DNA from: Morchella semilibera
Taxonomy: Eukaryota; Ascomycota; Pezizomycetes; Pezizales; Morchellaceae
Direction: 5' to 3'
DNA length: 64,000 nt
Assembly (NCBI GenBank): GCA_009192285.1
Contig: CM018603.1
Location: 3,836,588-3,900,587 of the forward strand
Position 1 is the stretch's first letter. Each line of letters starts with the position of its first letter. Below the pieces are notes generated by a model. It saw nothing but the letters and a program-made list of their open reading frames with translations. It was not told the DNA's origin and did no database searches. This document shows, one piece after another, positions 1-10,536 of this stretch. A program made the position numbers and the translations under genes.

Positions 1-1237
1 AATATCACCGGAACTCTAAAAGATCCATGATTCTTTCCATCCTGCAACTTCTAGGTCAAAGTCAATAATGCGGTACATCGGTTGTCTTCTCAGTACTAGA
101 AGCCCGCATTCATAGGGAAATATATCCAGAATCGCTTGTTTGACTAGATCAGCGCTCGGACGGATGGAAAACTATATGTATTTTCATCAGCTCTAAGCTC
201 CATTTAATACTACATATGGAGTACGCTAACATATATTTTGATTTTCCAAGTGTGGACCATCAGGTTCCGCATGATGTGTCTGACCAAATGGCATTTTGCT
301 ATCTTCTTCCCTAAAAATATCTTCTTGAACTACTTGCCTTTAGGTTTTTGCAACTTGGAAGTTTAGCCTAGGGCATAATCTCTAACCAGATCTAGCAACC
401 CTACAACCTAAACAAAGAGCAATTCTAGGATTACCCACGAATCCACTGGTTAAGCTATAGCTATCAATTATCACTAATGGTCACGATGGCCTTTAGTAGG
501 ATTAGCGATCCATTCAAAATAACTTTCTATACAAAGATCCCTTTATACCTTGGATTTCAGGATTAGCCGGTATAGAATAACTTTCTAGCGCAGGAGTATT
601 AATTAGTATTGTGCCCAACATCCATGTACATATGTTAACCAACCTTTGCGCCATTCAAAGTACATACTGCAACCAAAAATAAATAATGATATAAGCAGGG
701 GTAAACCACGTGGATGTGTTAAATCTGACAGTGGATCAATACTTCAATTTGCTTAGATTGGTTGTTCTTGGCCGAGATATAAGGAACAATATTAAAACAA
801 ACTAGCGTTTCTTAACATTGTCCCCCATGTAAGTGACTAACGAATGATCAACCGGGTCAACAGCGAAACAAAAAGCTTTGACACGCCTAATTAACAGCAC
901 CATAATGCCCTATACCTCCCTGGATTTATATCTTGATTTTCTCTTTTACTTCCATTTACCCCTTTTTTCTTTTTCTACCTTATCTTCTTTGCGAGAATTC
1001 CTATACACCAACATTTCCGAAACGTCCCTACAAGATCCCTTGAGAATCAAGCCGATGCACACCTTCATCCACTCCACAGTAATTTTCAAAGCAGCATTAC
1101 GCCCGCGGCGGGCTCGTATAAAACCAGCAATTGGCCCCTAGGGGAACCATAAGTTCACGAAGCAGCGAACTCACTCATCAGAAAGACACTCATATCTACC
1201 CTCATCATCTTATATTATCCATCGATAGCAATTAATT
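1..1237. other. Intergenic, upstream of pheromone-like gene
   Basis: AT-rich spacer with no convincing coding region. An 87-codon open frame at 878-1141 has no family resemblance and overlaps the promoter of the mini-gene at 1238, so I do not call it. The last 120 bases look like a strong fungal core promoter: a TATA box followed by a CT- and CA-rich stretch. Confidence 0.6.
1117..1123 (+). promoter_or_regulatory. TATA box of the pheromone-like mini-gene
   Basis: TATAAAA lies 115 bases upstream of the ATG at 1238, just after a GC-rich patch (GCCCGCGGCGGGC). A CT/CA-rich segment (about 1155-1215) that could hold the transcription start lies between. Such an arrangement is common in highly expressed small fungal genes. 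Functional assignment is inference. Confidence 0.55.
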
Positions 1238-1405
1238 ATGCAACCCTCAATTATCGTAGTTTCCCAGCCAGCAGTGCCTGAGACCGAGCAGCCCGTCGAT
1301 GAGCAGCGCGGTAAGACCCTTTCCCCATAAAAGGTGCATTTAACAAGGACTCAGTTTATTGATATTTGTATAGGGAAAGTTTGGTACCAGTGCGTCATTT
1401 GCTAG
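1238..1405 (+). CDS. Putative a-factor-like farnesylated lipopeptide pheromone precursor
   Basis: Two exons, 1238-1310 and 1374-1405, joined across a 63-bp intron (GTAAGA..TATAG, phase 1), encode 34 residues. The protein begins MQPSIIVVS, has an acidic middle (PETEQPVDEQ) and ends GKVWYQCVIC. The terminal CVIC is a perfect CaaX box, and a Cys in the last position is compatible with farnesyltransferase. The family of fungal a-type pheromones (yeast a-factor, fission-yeast M-factor, mfa genes of moulds) has this build: a very short precursor, an N-terminal pro-part, and a short aromatic mature peptide ending in a prenylated Cys. The MQPS start also recalls the yeast a-factor precursor. The ATG has A at -3 and a TATA box upstream. 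Without splicing the frame ends after 31 codons with no CaaX, so the intron is decisive. It could instead be a different short prenylated peptide, or chance. Confidence 0.6.
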
Positions 1406-2196
1406 ATGACTGCCCTACCTAGATTGATTATATTAGCCACATTACCAGCCAAACAGACAACTATTGTATGTCCAGTCACCAATGCCTTTTTCTCTTTTTC
1501 TTGCTATCTCGTCTTCAACACATGACGGTCCCTCAACGTGCAGGTTTGGGGACTTTCATGAACAATATTCTTTATGTTTACTTGACTTTATTTTTGGATT
1601 GACTGGACCGGATCGTTATGGACATGTTTCGTTTCCCTATTTTATTTCTTTGGAATTTGAGATATCTAGAGAGAGATTTACAGAGTTTACAGCATATAAA
1701 TTATTTCATAAATAATAAACAGTTTTTTTCTATATAAATTTTGTGCGCTATATAACCATAGTGATAATCGAAAAGTTACATGTACCGCCACCTGTCCCCA
1801 ACATTTGACTATCGGATTGAACACCTACTTCTTGTTACATGTACGTACTGAGTTCTCGCGGGCAGTATTGGGTCAAAGATATGGAACAATTCCACAAGGT
1901 CAGCCGACGAAGATGAAAGATTGATTTTTCCCTTAAAGACAGACGACTACAAGTACATACATGTACTTACTTAGTGATGTGCTGGTTCATCGGCTATGGA
2001 AACTTCGACGAGCTGTGGATCGATCTAACTGGTATATGTATCGAAGAATACCGTACCATCGTATACTTCAAACTGGATACTATATATGCTCCTGATAAGT
2101 CTTAAAATTATAGACTCTAGTCTAGCTGCTGCTGTATTTCTTTCTACCATTACTACATGACCAAATAACACCTCCCCATTTCTCCAATACATCCTT
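1406..2196. other. Intergenic
   Basis: AT-rich spacer between the pheromone-like gene and the 3' end of the minus-strand gene at 2197. It contains three copies of the TACATGTA palindrome (1777, 1836, 1958). No coding region is supported. Confidence 0.6.
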
Positions 2197-2875
2197 TTAA
2201 TCTAAAATACGATGCATGACAACTCTATTCGCCCCTAGGAAATTCAAATATACAACCTTCTTCTCGCTCAAAAACATGCTTGGGACAAACGGCAGCTCAT
2301 ACAGATCAAGGAGCAAGTCTATGTCCTTATCTAATCCCAAAAATTTCTCAGCCTCTCTGATCCGATTGCAAAAAAAACAAGGGAACACTTACGGCTGATT
2401 AGCTTTAGATGTTCACCAAGGCATGGAACAGTGGGATACTCCCCATTCGACATTGGCAGCGTCCGAAAAGCCTCTGTCAGTTCTGTGACGTGGAACTTGT
2501 TACGCATGCGCGCTTCGAGACGCGCACTTCTCCCCCGGGGCGTCAGTACCATTCTATACTCCACTCCCCTTCCCCCCCCCCCCCCCCCAACCCCCAGAAG
2601 AAAAAAGAAGAGAAAAAAAAGGTCGGCACGACATACCTCTCCACCTTGGCCAACAGCTCCCCGCCGTCCGGACTCGCATCGTTGAGGCGGTTATATCCTG
2701 TGTGTATAAAGTTCCTCATCTGCGCTATCTCGCGCGAGATCAAGTCCAGATGCGCGAGCACCCCTATACAGAGCGTAGTCTGCTGGCTATGGGTGGTAAA
2801 CTGGAGACGATTAAGAACAGGGGTAGGAGAGGGTGGGGTGGGCGTCATGTCGTGGTCCTGTTGCGAGAAAGACAT
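2197..2875 (-). CDS. Hypothetical 176-residue protein, three exons
   Basis: Exons in minus order are 2637-2875, 2393-2526 and 2197-2354. The two introns have GTATGT and GTAAGT donors, and phases agree throughout, giving 176 residues. The N-terminus (MSFSQQDHD) is followed by a Pro/Thr-rich stretch, then helical segments (HLDLISREIAQMRNFIHTGY; TELTEAFRTLP) and an acidic-hydrophobic run (DKDIDLLLDLYELPF). I recognise no domain. The first intron contains an extreme C homopolymer of roughly 17 bases on the plus strand (about 2573-2588), which lengthens artefactual open frames on both strands. The consistent phases and canonical donors support a real gene; there is no homology support. Confidence 0.5.
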
Positions 2876-4481
2876 CGTATATAACTGTGTTTACAAGTTG
2901 GGGATATGGAGAGATTTAGCCTGGGAGGCGATATTTTGGGGATTTTATATCACACGGAAACATGTTTAGCCCATGGAATATGCTAGTGGGCACGGCCCCT
3001 AATATGGCAGTATACATTATAAGTGGAGAAGATGAGATGAACCCAGCTGATGAGATGAACCCAGCTGATGAGATGAACCCAGCTGCAGCTGAGAACCTGA
3101 CGGGAATGCGGATACCCGCTCTCGCGGCTCGGGCACGTTAGGCTTTCCTTTGTTCTGGGGCGTCTAAACCAACTCATCTCCGAGAAAGGTGCATGCATTA
3201 CTTAGGTGAGGGGGGAAAGGGGAGACGATGGTTCTAAAAAGATACTAGTGGGTTTACAACTGAACGCCGACCTTGAACTACCTCTTGGACCCTTGCTGGG
3301 GAAAGGCCGTTTCAGGATTGCTACTATGACTACAGCACAGTGTACTCGGGAGACTGTAGATGGGGCATGGAGCAAGAAGTAGAGGTTAGTTGGTGGGTGG
3401 CTGGTGGTACTTGGGTTCTTCAGATGAATAGAATGGACTCGGCGAGTGATAACTTGTGATTTATTATTATTATGTAACCAATGCAGTTGAGGACTCTATT
3501 ATTTATCAAAACCTGTGCTAGGCCGTAATTAGCCTATTTGTATTCCCATTGAACACCGAAATCAAAACTTTTGATCTTTAATAACCCTGTGCGTACGGTT
3601 TCCCAGATTATGTCGTGGCTGAAACCGTCAACGGCCAATGCCTTGGTTCCTATTAAAAGTTGTCTGCTTTGGTGTGCCACAGCCATGTACCGCAGGCTTG
3701 CATATTTCCACTAGATTCGATACCTCTGCTGTCAGACTTTTGATTTTATCACCCGTCACTGTTCTGTCCTCACTAGACCGGCTGAATTTTGTAGTGATTA
3801 TTTCTGTAGGGCCCCCGGAATTGTGTGCAGTCAATGGTCAGCACTCCAGTATAATATATTGCCATTTTAGGGTGATATTCTCGAAAATAGCCCTTTATGC
3901 TGCTGTATATCACGTTGACTGATGTTCCGTATGCCATCACCCAACGAGCATAGCCCATTTTACCACCCGAGGTAAGCATAACCCCCTGAATTCGAGTGGA
4001 TCTTAAAATCCTCTTCTTAACTCTATAAGGTACATGTAGTCTAGTATCTTTTTTAGCGCTTGAGTTATCGCCAATAGTGTGGATACAGGGAGGGTACATA
4101 CATTGTGTAAGTTCGATTCCTGGTATGGTGCCCATTGTAATTTCTTACAACCCCACGAGCACCACCAAATGTAGCCAAAATTGAAACATGCTTATCCTCC
4201 ATGGATCCAAAAAAGCTTGTCTAGACCTGCATGTAGTATTATAGTCAGTCCATCTGGCGCAGCCAAGCCACCGCTTAGAGCAATCCCTAACCCTGCATCC
4301 CGGGCACCCTACGTCACACGAGGCGACCACTTTTCCGGCGGGAGACTGACCTCACCATTGCGCCGCCACTCCCCACGCCGCCGCCCACGCATATTATAGG
4401 GGCCTTACCTTACCTCTCCTCCCCTCCCCGAAGAGAAACCCCCTCCAAAAAAAAAACGACTCCCCCTAATCTAACTATAAA
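2876..4481. other. Intergenic
   Basis: Spacer between divergently oriented genes. It contains a three-copy 18-bp tandem repeat at 3031-3084 and a TACATGTA at 4031. Open frames at 3628-4135 overlap on both strands and have no recognisable composition. A B-box-like GTTCGATTCC near 4110 lacks a good A box. Confidence 0.55.
3031..3084. repeat. Tandem repeat, 3 x 18 bp
   Basis: Three perfect head-to-tail copies of GATGAGATGAACCCAGCT. The period is divisible by three but no gene model covers it. Confidence 0.9.
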
Positions 4482-5054
4482 ATGGCCACAAACCCAGCAG
4501 CGACCAAGTCCGTTGCCCCACCCCCGCCCTCGGATACGACACCGACCCGCGAAGACGCCGCCCGCCTCGCCTTCGAGCGCGAGTACCTCGCGCAGCAGCA
4601 GAAGTACGAGGTCCTCAAGTACCGCATCTCGCTGGGCCTGCTCGTCGCGTGCCCGGCGCTGGCACTGATCCCGCCGAGGAAGCTCGACTGGTACACGTTT
4701 GGGCTGGGGTCGGCGTGGCTGTACTGCCTGAACGAGGTGACGGATGCGAATGGACGGAATATGTGGCGCGGGTTCAGGCGGCATGAGGATGTGGCGAGGA
4801 GCCTGGCGAGGAAGCCAGAGGTCGATGGCGTCAAGGTTGGGGGATGGCAGGGCGAGAAGATTGTTAAGGATATGAGGAAGCGGGAGGAGGAGGCCGATAG
4901 TGTCGGCAGTATCATCATGGAGCAGATCTGGGATGTGTGGGAGCAGAGGGATAGGACGGATAAGGATAAGAAGACAGGACCGGAGGTTAATGTGAGGGAG
5001 ATGCTCAAGAAGATTGAGGACGAGAGGGACGTGAGGGATTCGGACAGGAAGTAA
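4482..5054 (+). CDS. Small two-pass fungal membrane protein, function unknown
   Basis: Intronless, 190 residues. The ATG follows a C-rich and A-rich leader. Residues 1-45 are Ala/Pro/Thr-rich and then charged. Two hydrophobic segments follow around residues 48-85: one over ISLGLLVACPALALIP and, after the motif PPRKLDWYTF, a second over GLGSAWLYCL. The remainder is a soluble, strongly charged helical tail (MRKREEEADS; MLKKIEDERD). From memory, fungal proteins with a PPRKLD-YTF motif between two membrane spans are often auto-named 'rhomboid family membrane protein', but I see no rhomboid GxSx catalytic motif here, so I do not transfer that function. A mitochondrial or ER inner-membrane role is possible but unproven. 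Codon use is GC-rich compared with its flanks, as expected of an expressed gene. Confidence 0.75.
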   Translation: MATNPAATKSVAPPPPSDTTPTREDAARLAFEREYLAQQQKYEVLKYRISLGLLVACPALALIPPRKLDWYTFGLGSAWLYCLNEVTDANGRNMWRGFRRHEDVARSLARKPEVDGVKVGGWQGEKIVKDMRKREEEADSVGSIIMEQIWDVWEQRDRTDKDKKTGPEVNVREMLKKIEDERDVRDSDRK

Positions 5055-5658
5055 GTAGTAGGATGAAGAAGAAAAAAGGGAAAATAGGGGGATGAATGCG
5101 TTGTAAATATTGTATTTCTAGTTACTATTGTCATATGTAAATTGTGATCTCCTCTTAATTCGCGTCTTCTTTAATTTGCCTTTGTATTAATTTGCAACTG
5201 AATGAAGTATCAATCAGAGATTTTTTATTATGCGAGTGACAATGGATGATTCGCGGCTTAAATGTAATAAAATTAGGCAAACAATGCGACCACCCCCGCA
5301 GCACAAAATGTTACACTTCGGCTCCAACCGTCGTATATCAACCAAACCCCGAACCTCCCAATTGTCGTAGCATGCATGTAAGTACCTACTCAACCCTAAA
5401 AAATCTTTGAATTTATGTTAATAGGATATATATAGAGCCTATACAGTCCTTCATTCGGAACGGAAAACTTCATCAGCATCGATCCCGAACACCAAACACC
5501 CTCACGACCAACCCTCGCTCTCGCTTCCTACAAACTGTCGCCTCTCACAGAAACTATCTGTCGCACGTGATCTGTGTGCCAGTAACAAAAAAACAATTCT
5601 CACCCAACTATTTCAACCAATTCCCCCACCACCCACAACACAAAAACAAGATCTCATC
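5055..5658. other. Intergenic, promoter region of the HEN1 gene
   Basis: A C/A-rich leader (5480-5658) precedes the ATG at 5659. No coding sequence seen. Confidence 0.6.
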
Positions 5659-8244
5659 ATGGATGAACCGAATAATGTCTCCCCCACCTTATCCCTCCCC
5701 CCGCAACCCTCTGTAATCTTTGACCCACCCCTCTACCTTCAACGTCGCAGGGCTGTCCATGAGCTCCTTCGACAGCTCTCGGCCTCAAATCTCTTCGGTG
5801 ATAGGAAGTTTAGAAGCGTTCTTGATGTTGGCTGTGGCATAGATCTCCTGCTGCTCCGCTCGCTCTCCCCCTGCGAGGATGGTTTGCCGCTCGAGCATAT
5901 AACTGGGGTTGATATGGATGATGGATTGTTTTCCACAGATCTGATTCAGAGCGTTGCACCGGATCATAATGAGGAGGAAAACAGGTGGAGAGAGCTGACT
6001 ACTAGGCTGCTGCATGGTAAGTTTATTTCCCCCCGTAGTAAAGAGGGGATAGGTTACGAAGGGGTGGATGGGCAGGTGGGGGTTAATGGATAGTTGTATG
6101 TCGCATTATAGGCTCCTTCGAACAGCTATCCCCAGAAGTAATTCCTAGACATGATGCCATCGTTTCTACCGAAGGTATGTTTAATGAATCATGGGTCATC
6201 ACTCGTTCACTGCATCCCCCATCACTCGGGCCTTAAAAGCAGCAATCTAACCCTCGTCTACAGTAATCGAGCATTTAGACCCCGGGCCCCTAGCAAACTA
6301 TGCACCAGTCCTTCTAGGAAAGATGCGTCCAAAGGTCTGCATAGTAACAACACCCAACCGGGACTTCAACAAGATCTTTGACTCTGCTCTCCCCCACGAC
6401 CCAACACGGCGCTATTTCCGCCCCAAGATCCCTTATGCAATGCGACACCACGATCACCGCTTTGAGTGGACCCGTGCCGAGTTCAGGGTCTGGGCAAAAG
6501 AGGCAGCGGCAAAGTGGGGATACCGAGTGGTGTTTGCAGGAGTTGGGGGTTTAGACTGCGGCGCTGTCTGTGATGATCCCTTAGTCCAAAGTTTCGTATC
6601 GAAGAGTACGGAGGAGTTCATTGAAGAATACGAAGATTGCTATTATAGCATCGCCACCTCTGGCCAATCGGTGCTTGGCCAAGGCCTTCAAGACCTCCTT
6701 GGCGATCCGGACTTATCAGCAACCCCAGGCTATCTAAGGCACGCGAGCAGAGTGCTGGGGCCCTGTTCCCAGATCGCGATTTTCATGCTGCAGGAGCCGG
6801 AGCCACCTGCCTCATGGGATGAAGTGATTATCCCAGAGCGTTGGAGCGAACTCCCGAGGAACGATCTGAAGCTTGTATGCCAGCACGCATATCCATGGGC
6901 AAAAAAACGAGACATACCCGCCACTGTACCTCAAGGTGATGGAGCTGATGCAGGTTACATTTCCCAGCTTCATGCCGGATCTTGTTGCGGTGGCCTGGGA
7001 CCGCATTGGAAAGCCATTTTCACGGCCAGATCCAGGGATTGAAGAATATGAGGACTACGACGACTACGAACCACCATCTGCTGAAGTGCTAGAGGAGCGG
7101 CGGCTGGCAAGAAAGGAGGCAAGGCGTAAAGAGAAAGAGAGGGAGGAGGAGCGGGAGAGAGAAATGGCGGGTATGAACCCCGATGATGTAGACGTCGTTA
7201 GAGTTGTGATTGAGCCGCTAGAGGTGTGGAAAAAGAGCTGGGCACTACAGAGAGCGTTTAGGTTTCACTCCGAGGGGTATGAAAAAATGATTATGTGCCC
7301 GAGTGAATATGGAGCTGGGGAAATCTTCGTTCGAGATGGTGATGAGGATGTGGCATCTGGGGATTTTGACTCTGGTTCTAAGTGTAAGTTCCATACGTGT
7401 CCGTCGTGAATGCTGCAATTGGTAATATTTGCTAAACTGCTAGCCAGGGGAAACAATTCATGCAACTCCTACTACCACCCTCCAATTCTACAAGCCCTTG
7501 CCCCTCGATAATACGGCGCCCAAACTCGTCAAATTGGCTATTAATGACCCAAGGCGCGCTCCGCCCAGTGTCCCAGGCACACCCTTTTCTCCCGGAGTTT
7601 CATGGCTTCCAGAAGTTGTTTCCCTTGTGGAAGGAGTTTCTCTTTCAGAAGAAGACCCTCCAGAAGAGGGGTCCCTCCCAGAGATTTTCAACCCAGACGT
7701 ATTCCCTCCAGAAGTCACCTCCCAAAACGGTGGAGCACTTACGAAAGCTTTCGCGGAGGTCTCATCATCCGATGCTTATCCTGAGACGGATAGACCAACG
7801 TGCGCTGAGCCCGGAGGTGATAATACGCTCCGCCTTCATACCGTTGCTGTGTGGCCCCTTGATTTAGCTGAGATAGATGACTCGAGCATGGAGATTGAAG
7901 TGGGCGATGAGGCGCGAATGTTACAGGTCCCGAGAAAGAAGGCACTTTGCCAACGTGATGGCAAAATAGTGCTGACCTTTTTCAAGCCGGAGGAGACAGA
8001 GGATCCGTGGAGGGTCTTTCAGTCCCAAGCAGATGGTTATTACATGCAGGAGGAATATAGGACTGAATATGATGAGGAGAGCTTCGGATGGGTAGAGGGG
8101 GAGGAGGAAAAGGAGGGGGAGGAGGAAGGGGAGGGGCAGCCATTTAATAGTGGGGGAAGTAGTGGGGGCGGGGGTGGGAATGAGTATGATGATCACTCTT
8201 GGAACACCGGCGGACACCACAATTCCTCGGATGTCTGGGGTTAG
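5659..8244 (+). CDS. HEN1: HEN1-type small RNA 2'-O-methyltransferase, with one apparent frameshift
   Basis: Four exons: 5659-6016, 6112-6174, 6264-7383 and 7448-8244. They give about 778 residues if one base is discounted at an A7 run (6901-6907). The SAM-binding motif VLDVGCG is at residues 54-60 and GVDMDDG follows. Splicing intron 2 creates the HEN1 metal-binding signature EVIEH (E140, E143, H144). Residues HHDHRFEWTRAEF (from about 202) match the second metal-site segment of the family. HEN1 enzymes use SAM and Mg/Mn to methylate the 3'-terminal ribose of small RNAs and protect them from tailing. After residue 353 the frame must shift (an A6 would give WAKNETYPPLYLKVMELM). The long C-terminal part is acidic and low complexity, and is longer than animal HENMT1. 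The frame break could be a homopolymer error or a real lesion. Confidence 0.85.
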
Positions 8245-8767
8245 AAGTTGCGTTTCGTTAATTCAAGACCTAACATAGAACTTTGTAGTATTTCAAGAGG
8301 CCTAGGGCCTGTTAGATCTCACGTCATATGTTTTTTTGGGTTAGACTCTAGATACAGTTGGACTTACGTATGCCTCCTCATGGAAATTAACCAAATTTAC
8401 CTTCACTCCAAGACCTCCAGATAAATGTTGACTCCATATTTTACAACAATACCAATAGTAGGTGGTCTATACTTATATAGCCGTTATTTGCCCTTTGATA
8501 GCCATGAGCTACTAGCTTATAGGTCGAGAGGCACACCTAGCACTATTCCATAGCCCTACATCAGGTTGGGTCGGCCACGATCAATCTTTCTTTTAGACAC
8601 ACGAAAAGAATACCCCGCGTTCATACTTTTTATAATTGCATCACCTCAGCAGTTCACATGTGAAAGAGTTTCGGTTGCAAAGCCAGTGCTAACATTTCCA
8701 TTGAACCCAACTCCCCCAATTTTTACAAAAACATTACACGTTAAAACCAACCCAGCTCTCCCCAAAT
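8245..8767. other. Intergenic between convergent genes
   Basis: Spacer between the 3' ends of the HEN1 gene and the AA9 gene. No coding or RNA feature identified. Confidence 0.6.
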
Positions 8768-9601
8768 CTAACCAGACCAGATGGTAGGTCCGGGAACAAT
8801 GTAGCTTGTGGCTACAAGGCACGGGGCAGTCAGTATATGTATATCTATATGTATATGTATATGTGGGTATAGCCCAAAGAAGAGGTAACTTACGAATTGG
8901 CCAGTAGATGTTGATCAAGATACCAGGCTCGTTTCCAGTGTATACACCAGGGATGGCCACCTTAGGGCTCGGCGACCCTGAACCACCGCCGGTAACACTG
9001 ATCTGAGCACACGAGATGTAGAACTGGGCACCGCCGAACGACGACGCTCCGTGGACGGCAATGTGCTCAATTCTGACCAAGTACTCGCCATTAGGCAAGC
9101 TCTTTGGGATAGTGAATGTGAAGTCGGTGGAGGTGGTGTCAAAAGTAATAGCATCACTGGTGATAGAGGTTGCGCCCTTCTCCCAAACACGGAACCATAC
9201 GGAGCCAGAGCCGTCAAAAGCAGCTGCAGTGCTTGGGGCTTTGGCCATGTAGATGTTGAACCCACCAGGGTGGAAGACGGCAATATCAGATTGGAAACCG
9301 ATAGTGGAACCAGCGGTCACGGCGATTGTCGATGTGGTAGCAGCGGAGGCGAGGCCCCCAACATTACAACGCATATCGTTGGAGGTCACATCTACAACGG
9401 GGGAGTTGGTGTTGGTATTTGTACGGATACCGGCGTATTCGCCGCCGACTGTACCGGCATTGATGAACTTCCAGAACCGGTCTGCGTTTGTATTATCAGC
9501 ACTGGCACTTCCATGATGAAAGTCAACAGATCCTTACAGTGGGCAAGCGTCTGTTCAACAAACGCTGCACTAAGAATAAGTGCAACAGAAAGGAATTTCA
9601 T
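8768..9601 (-). CDS. AA9 lytic polysaccharide monooxygenase (GH61), secreted
   Basis: Exons in minus order are 9538-9601, 8894-9481 and 8768-8811, giving 231 residues. The 20-residue signal peptide MKFLSVALILSAAFVEQTLA is followed directly by His21, the N-terminal copper ligand of the mature enzyme. The second histidine-brace residue is His92 in FHPGGF, and the axial Tyr176 lies in HGASSFGGAQFYISCAQ, with His165 and Gln174 of the second sphere. Cys60 and Cys179 can form the conserved disulfide. The C-terminus, completed by exon 3, reads WPIPTSYIVPGPTIWSG, the usual AA9 ending. The enzyme oxidatively cleaves cellulose or related glucans outside the cell. No CBM1 or GPI tail is present, so it is a single-domain form. 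Both splice events are phase-consistent. Confidence 0.95.
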
Positions 9602-10191
9602 CTTGGAGGATGTATGAAGGAATAGAAGCTCAATGTACTACCGAATCGCAGTCTGGAGGTTTCAGTGAGCTCAGTGGGATTCCGCCCACTTTATACCCTT
9701 TGGACCTTCATCCACTTTATAATTTATTCATCCACTTATATAATTATCAAAACCATGCTTAACGTTTGGTTGATAGTAAGTCACTAGAAGAAGAAAGTTG
9801 TAACGGCAATCAGGGCCGACGGTGATATTGGTGATCATCCCCGTACCATGGGCATGGCTCGGAACCTGCCTCAATTGCATGGTGGTCAGGGGTATAATAT
9901 CTTTACCCCTTCAACCCCGCGACGACCCCCCGATCTTCCGGACAACCAGCTGTGTCCCCTTAACCCAGAGTTGCAGTAGCGGATTCAACCGCCCGATTTG
10001 TAGGCATGTTCGTCCGATGACATTTTGCGGGGCGCATATATCATCCTAGCATGGCGTCAAAGCGCTGGTATGGTACTGTGTAGCGGTTATATGGTTACAA
10101 GTATCATTGATATTAAAGAATTTGCTTGGGGGATCCTGGCTCAACACTCCTCGGAACCACCGAGCTTAAATGAACCAAATGCAACTCTCTG
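9602..10191. other. Intergenic, AA9 promoter side
   Basis: About 590 bases upstream of the minus-strand AA9 gene. No coding support. Regulatory elements such as cellulase activator sites were not identified with confidence. Confidence 0.55.
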
Positions 10192-10536
10192 TTATGCATA
10201 AAGCATTCTTGAGAGCCGTTTCTCAAGAATGCCAGGGAATATTCTCATCCGTAAAGTGTCAGGAGTATCCTGATCACAAGGCCAAAGAGTAAAGGTTGCC
10301 TGTAATCAACGGTTTAATCAAATTAAACAGGACAATGAACAAAAAAAAAAGCATGGAAATCACTCACCTCATGCAGAGAGGGATGTCCTAGTTTCCCTGG
10401 GGCCCGTACCATAAACTTCGGAATTAATCGCTGAAAGACTGGTGCATAACCCATATAGACCTGTCGAAAGCGAGAGATCTGCTGTTGGTATTCAGTCCCA
10501 AGCAAGCGACCAATGTCTTCTACGGATTGTAAACCC
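10192..10536 (-). pseudogene. Possible exon pair of an unknown or decayed gene
   Basis: Exon 10368-10536 (after a TATAG acceptor) and exon 10192-10299 are joined by a 68-bp intron with GTGAGT donor and TTACAG acceptor, phase 0. They read SVEDIGRLLGTEYQQQ... through LGHPSLHE|ATFTLWPCDQ to ILEKRLSRMLYA and a stop. The amino-acid pattern looks protein-like, but I find no in-frame ATG upstream and no recognisable domain. A perfect 12-bp hairpin (10203-10232) lies in the last exon. It may be the 3' end of a degraded gene, or chance. Confidence 0.3.
10203..10232. repeat. Perfect 12-bp stem hairpin
   Basis: GCATTCTTGAGA is followed by a 6-base loop (GCCGTT) and the exact complement TCTCAAGAATGC. 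No T-run follows, so it is not a simple terminator; function unknown. Confidence 0.8.

Noticed and set aside
4050-4130. Possible tRNA from GTTCGATTCC near 4110
   Set aside because: A-box is poor and no acceptor stem can be formed.
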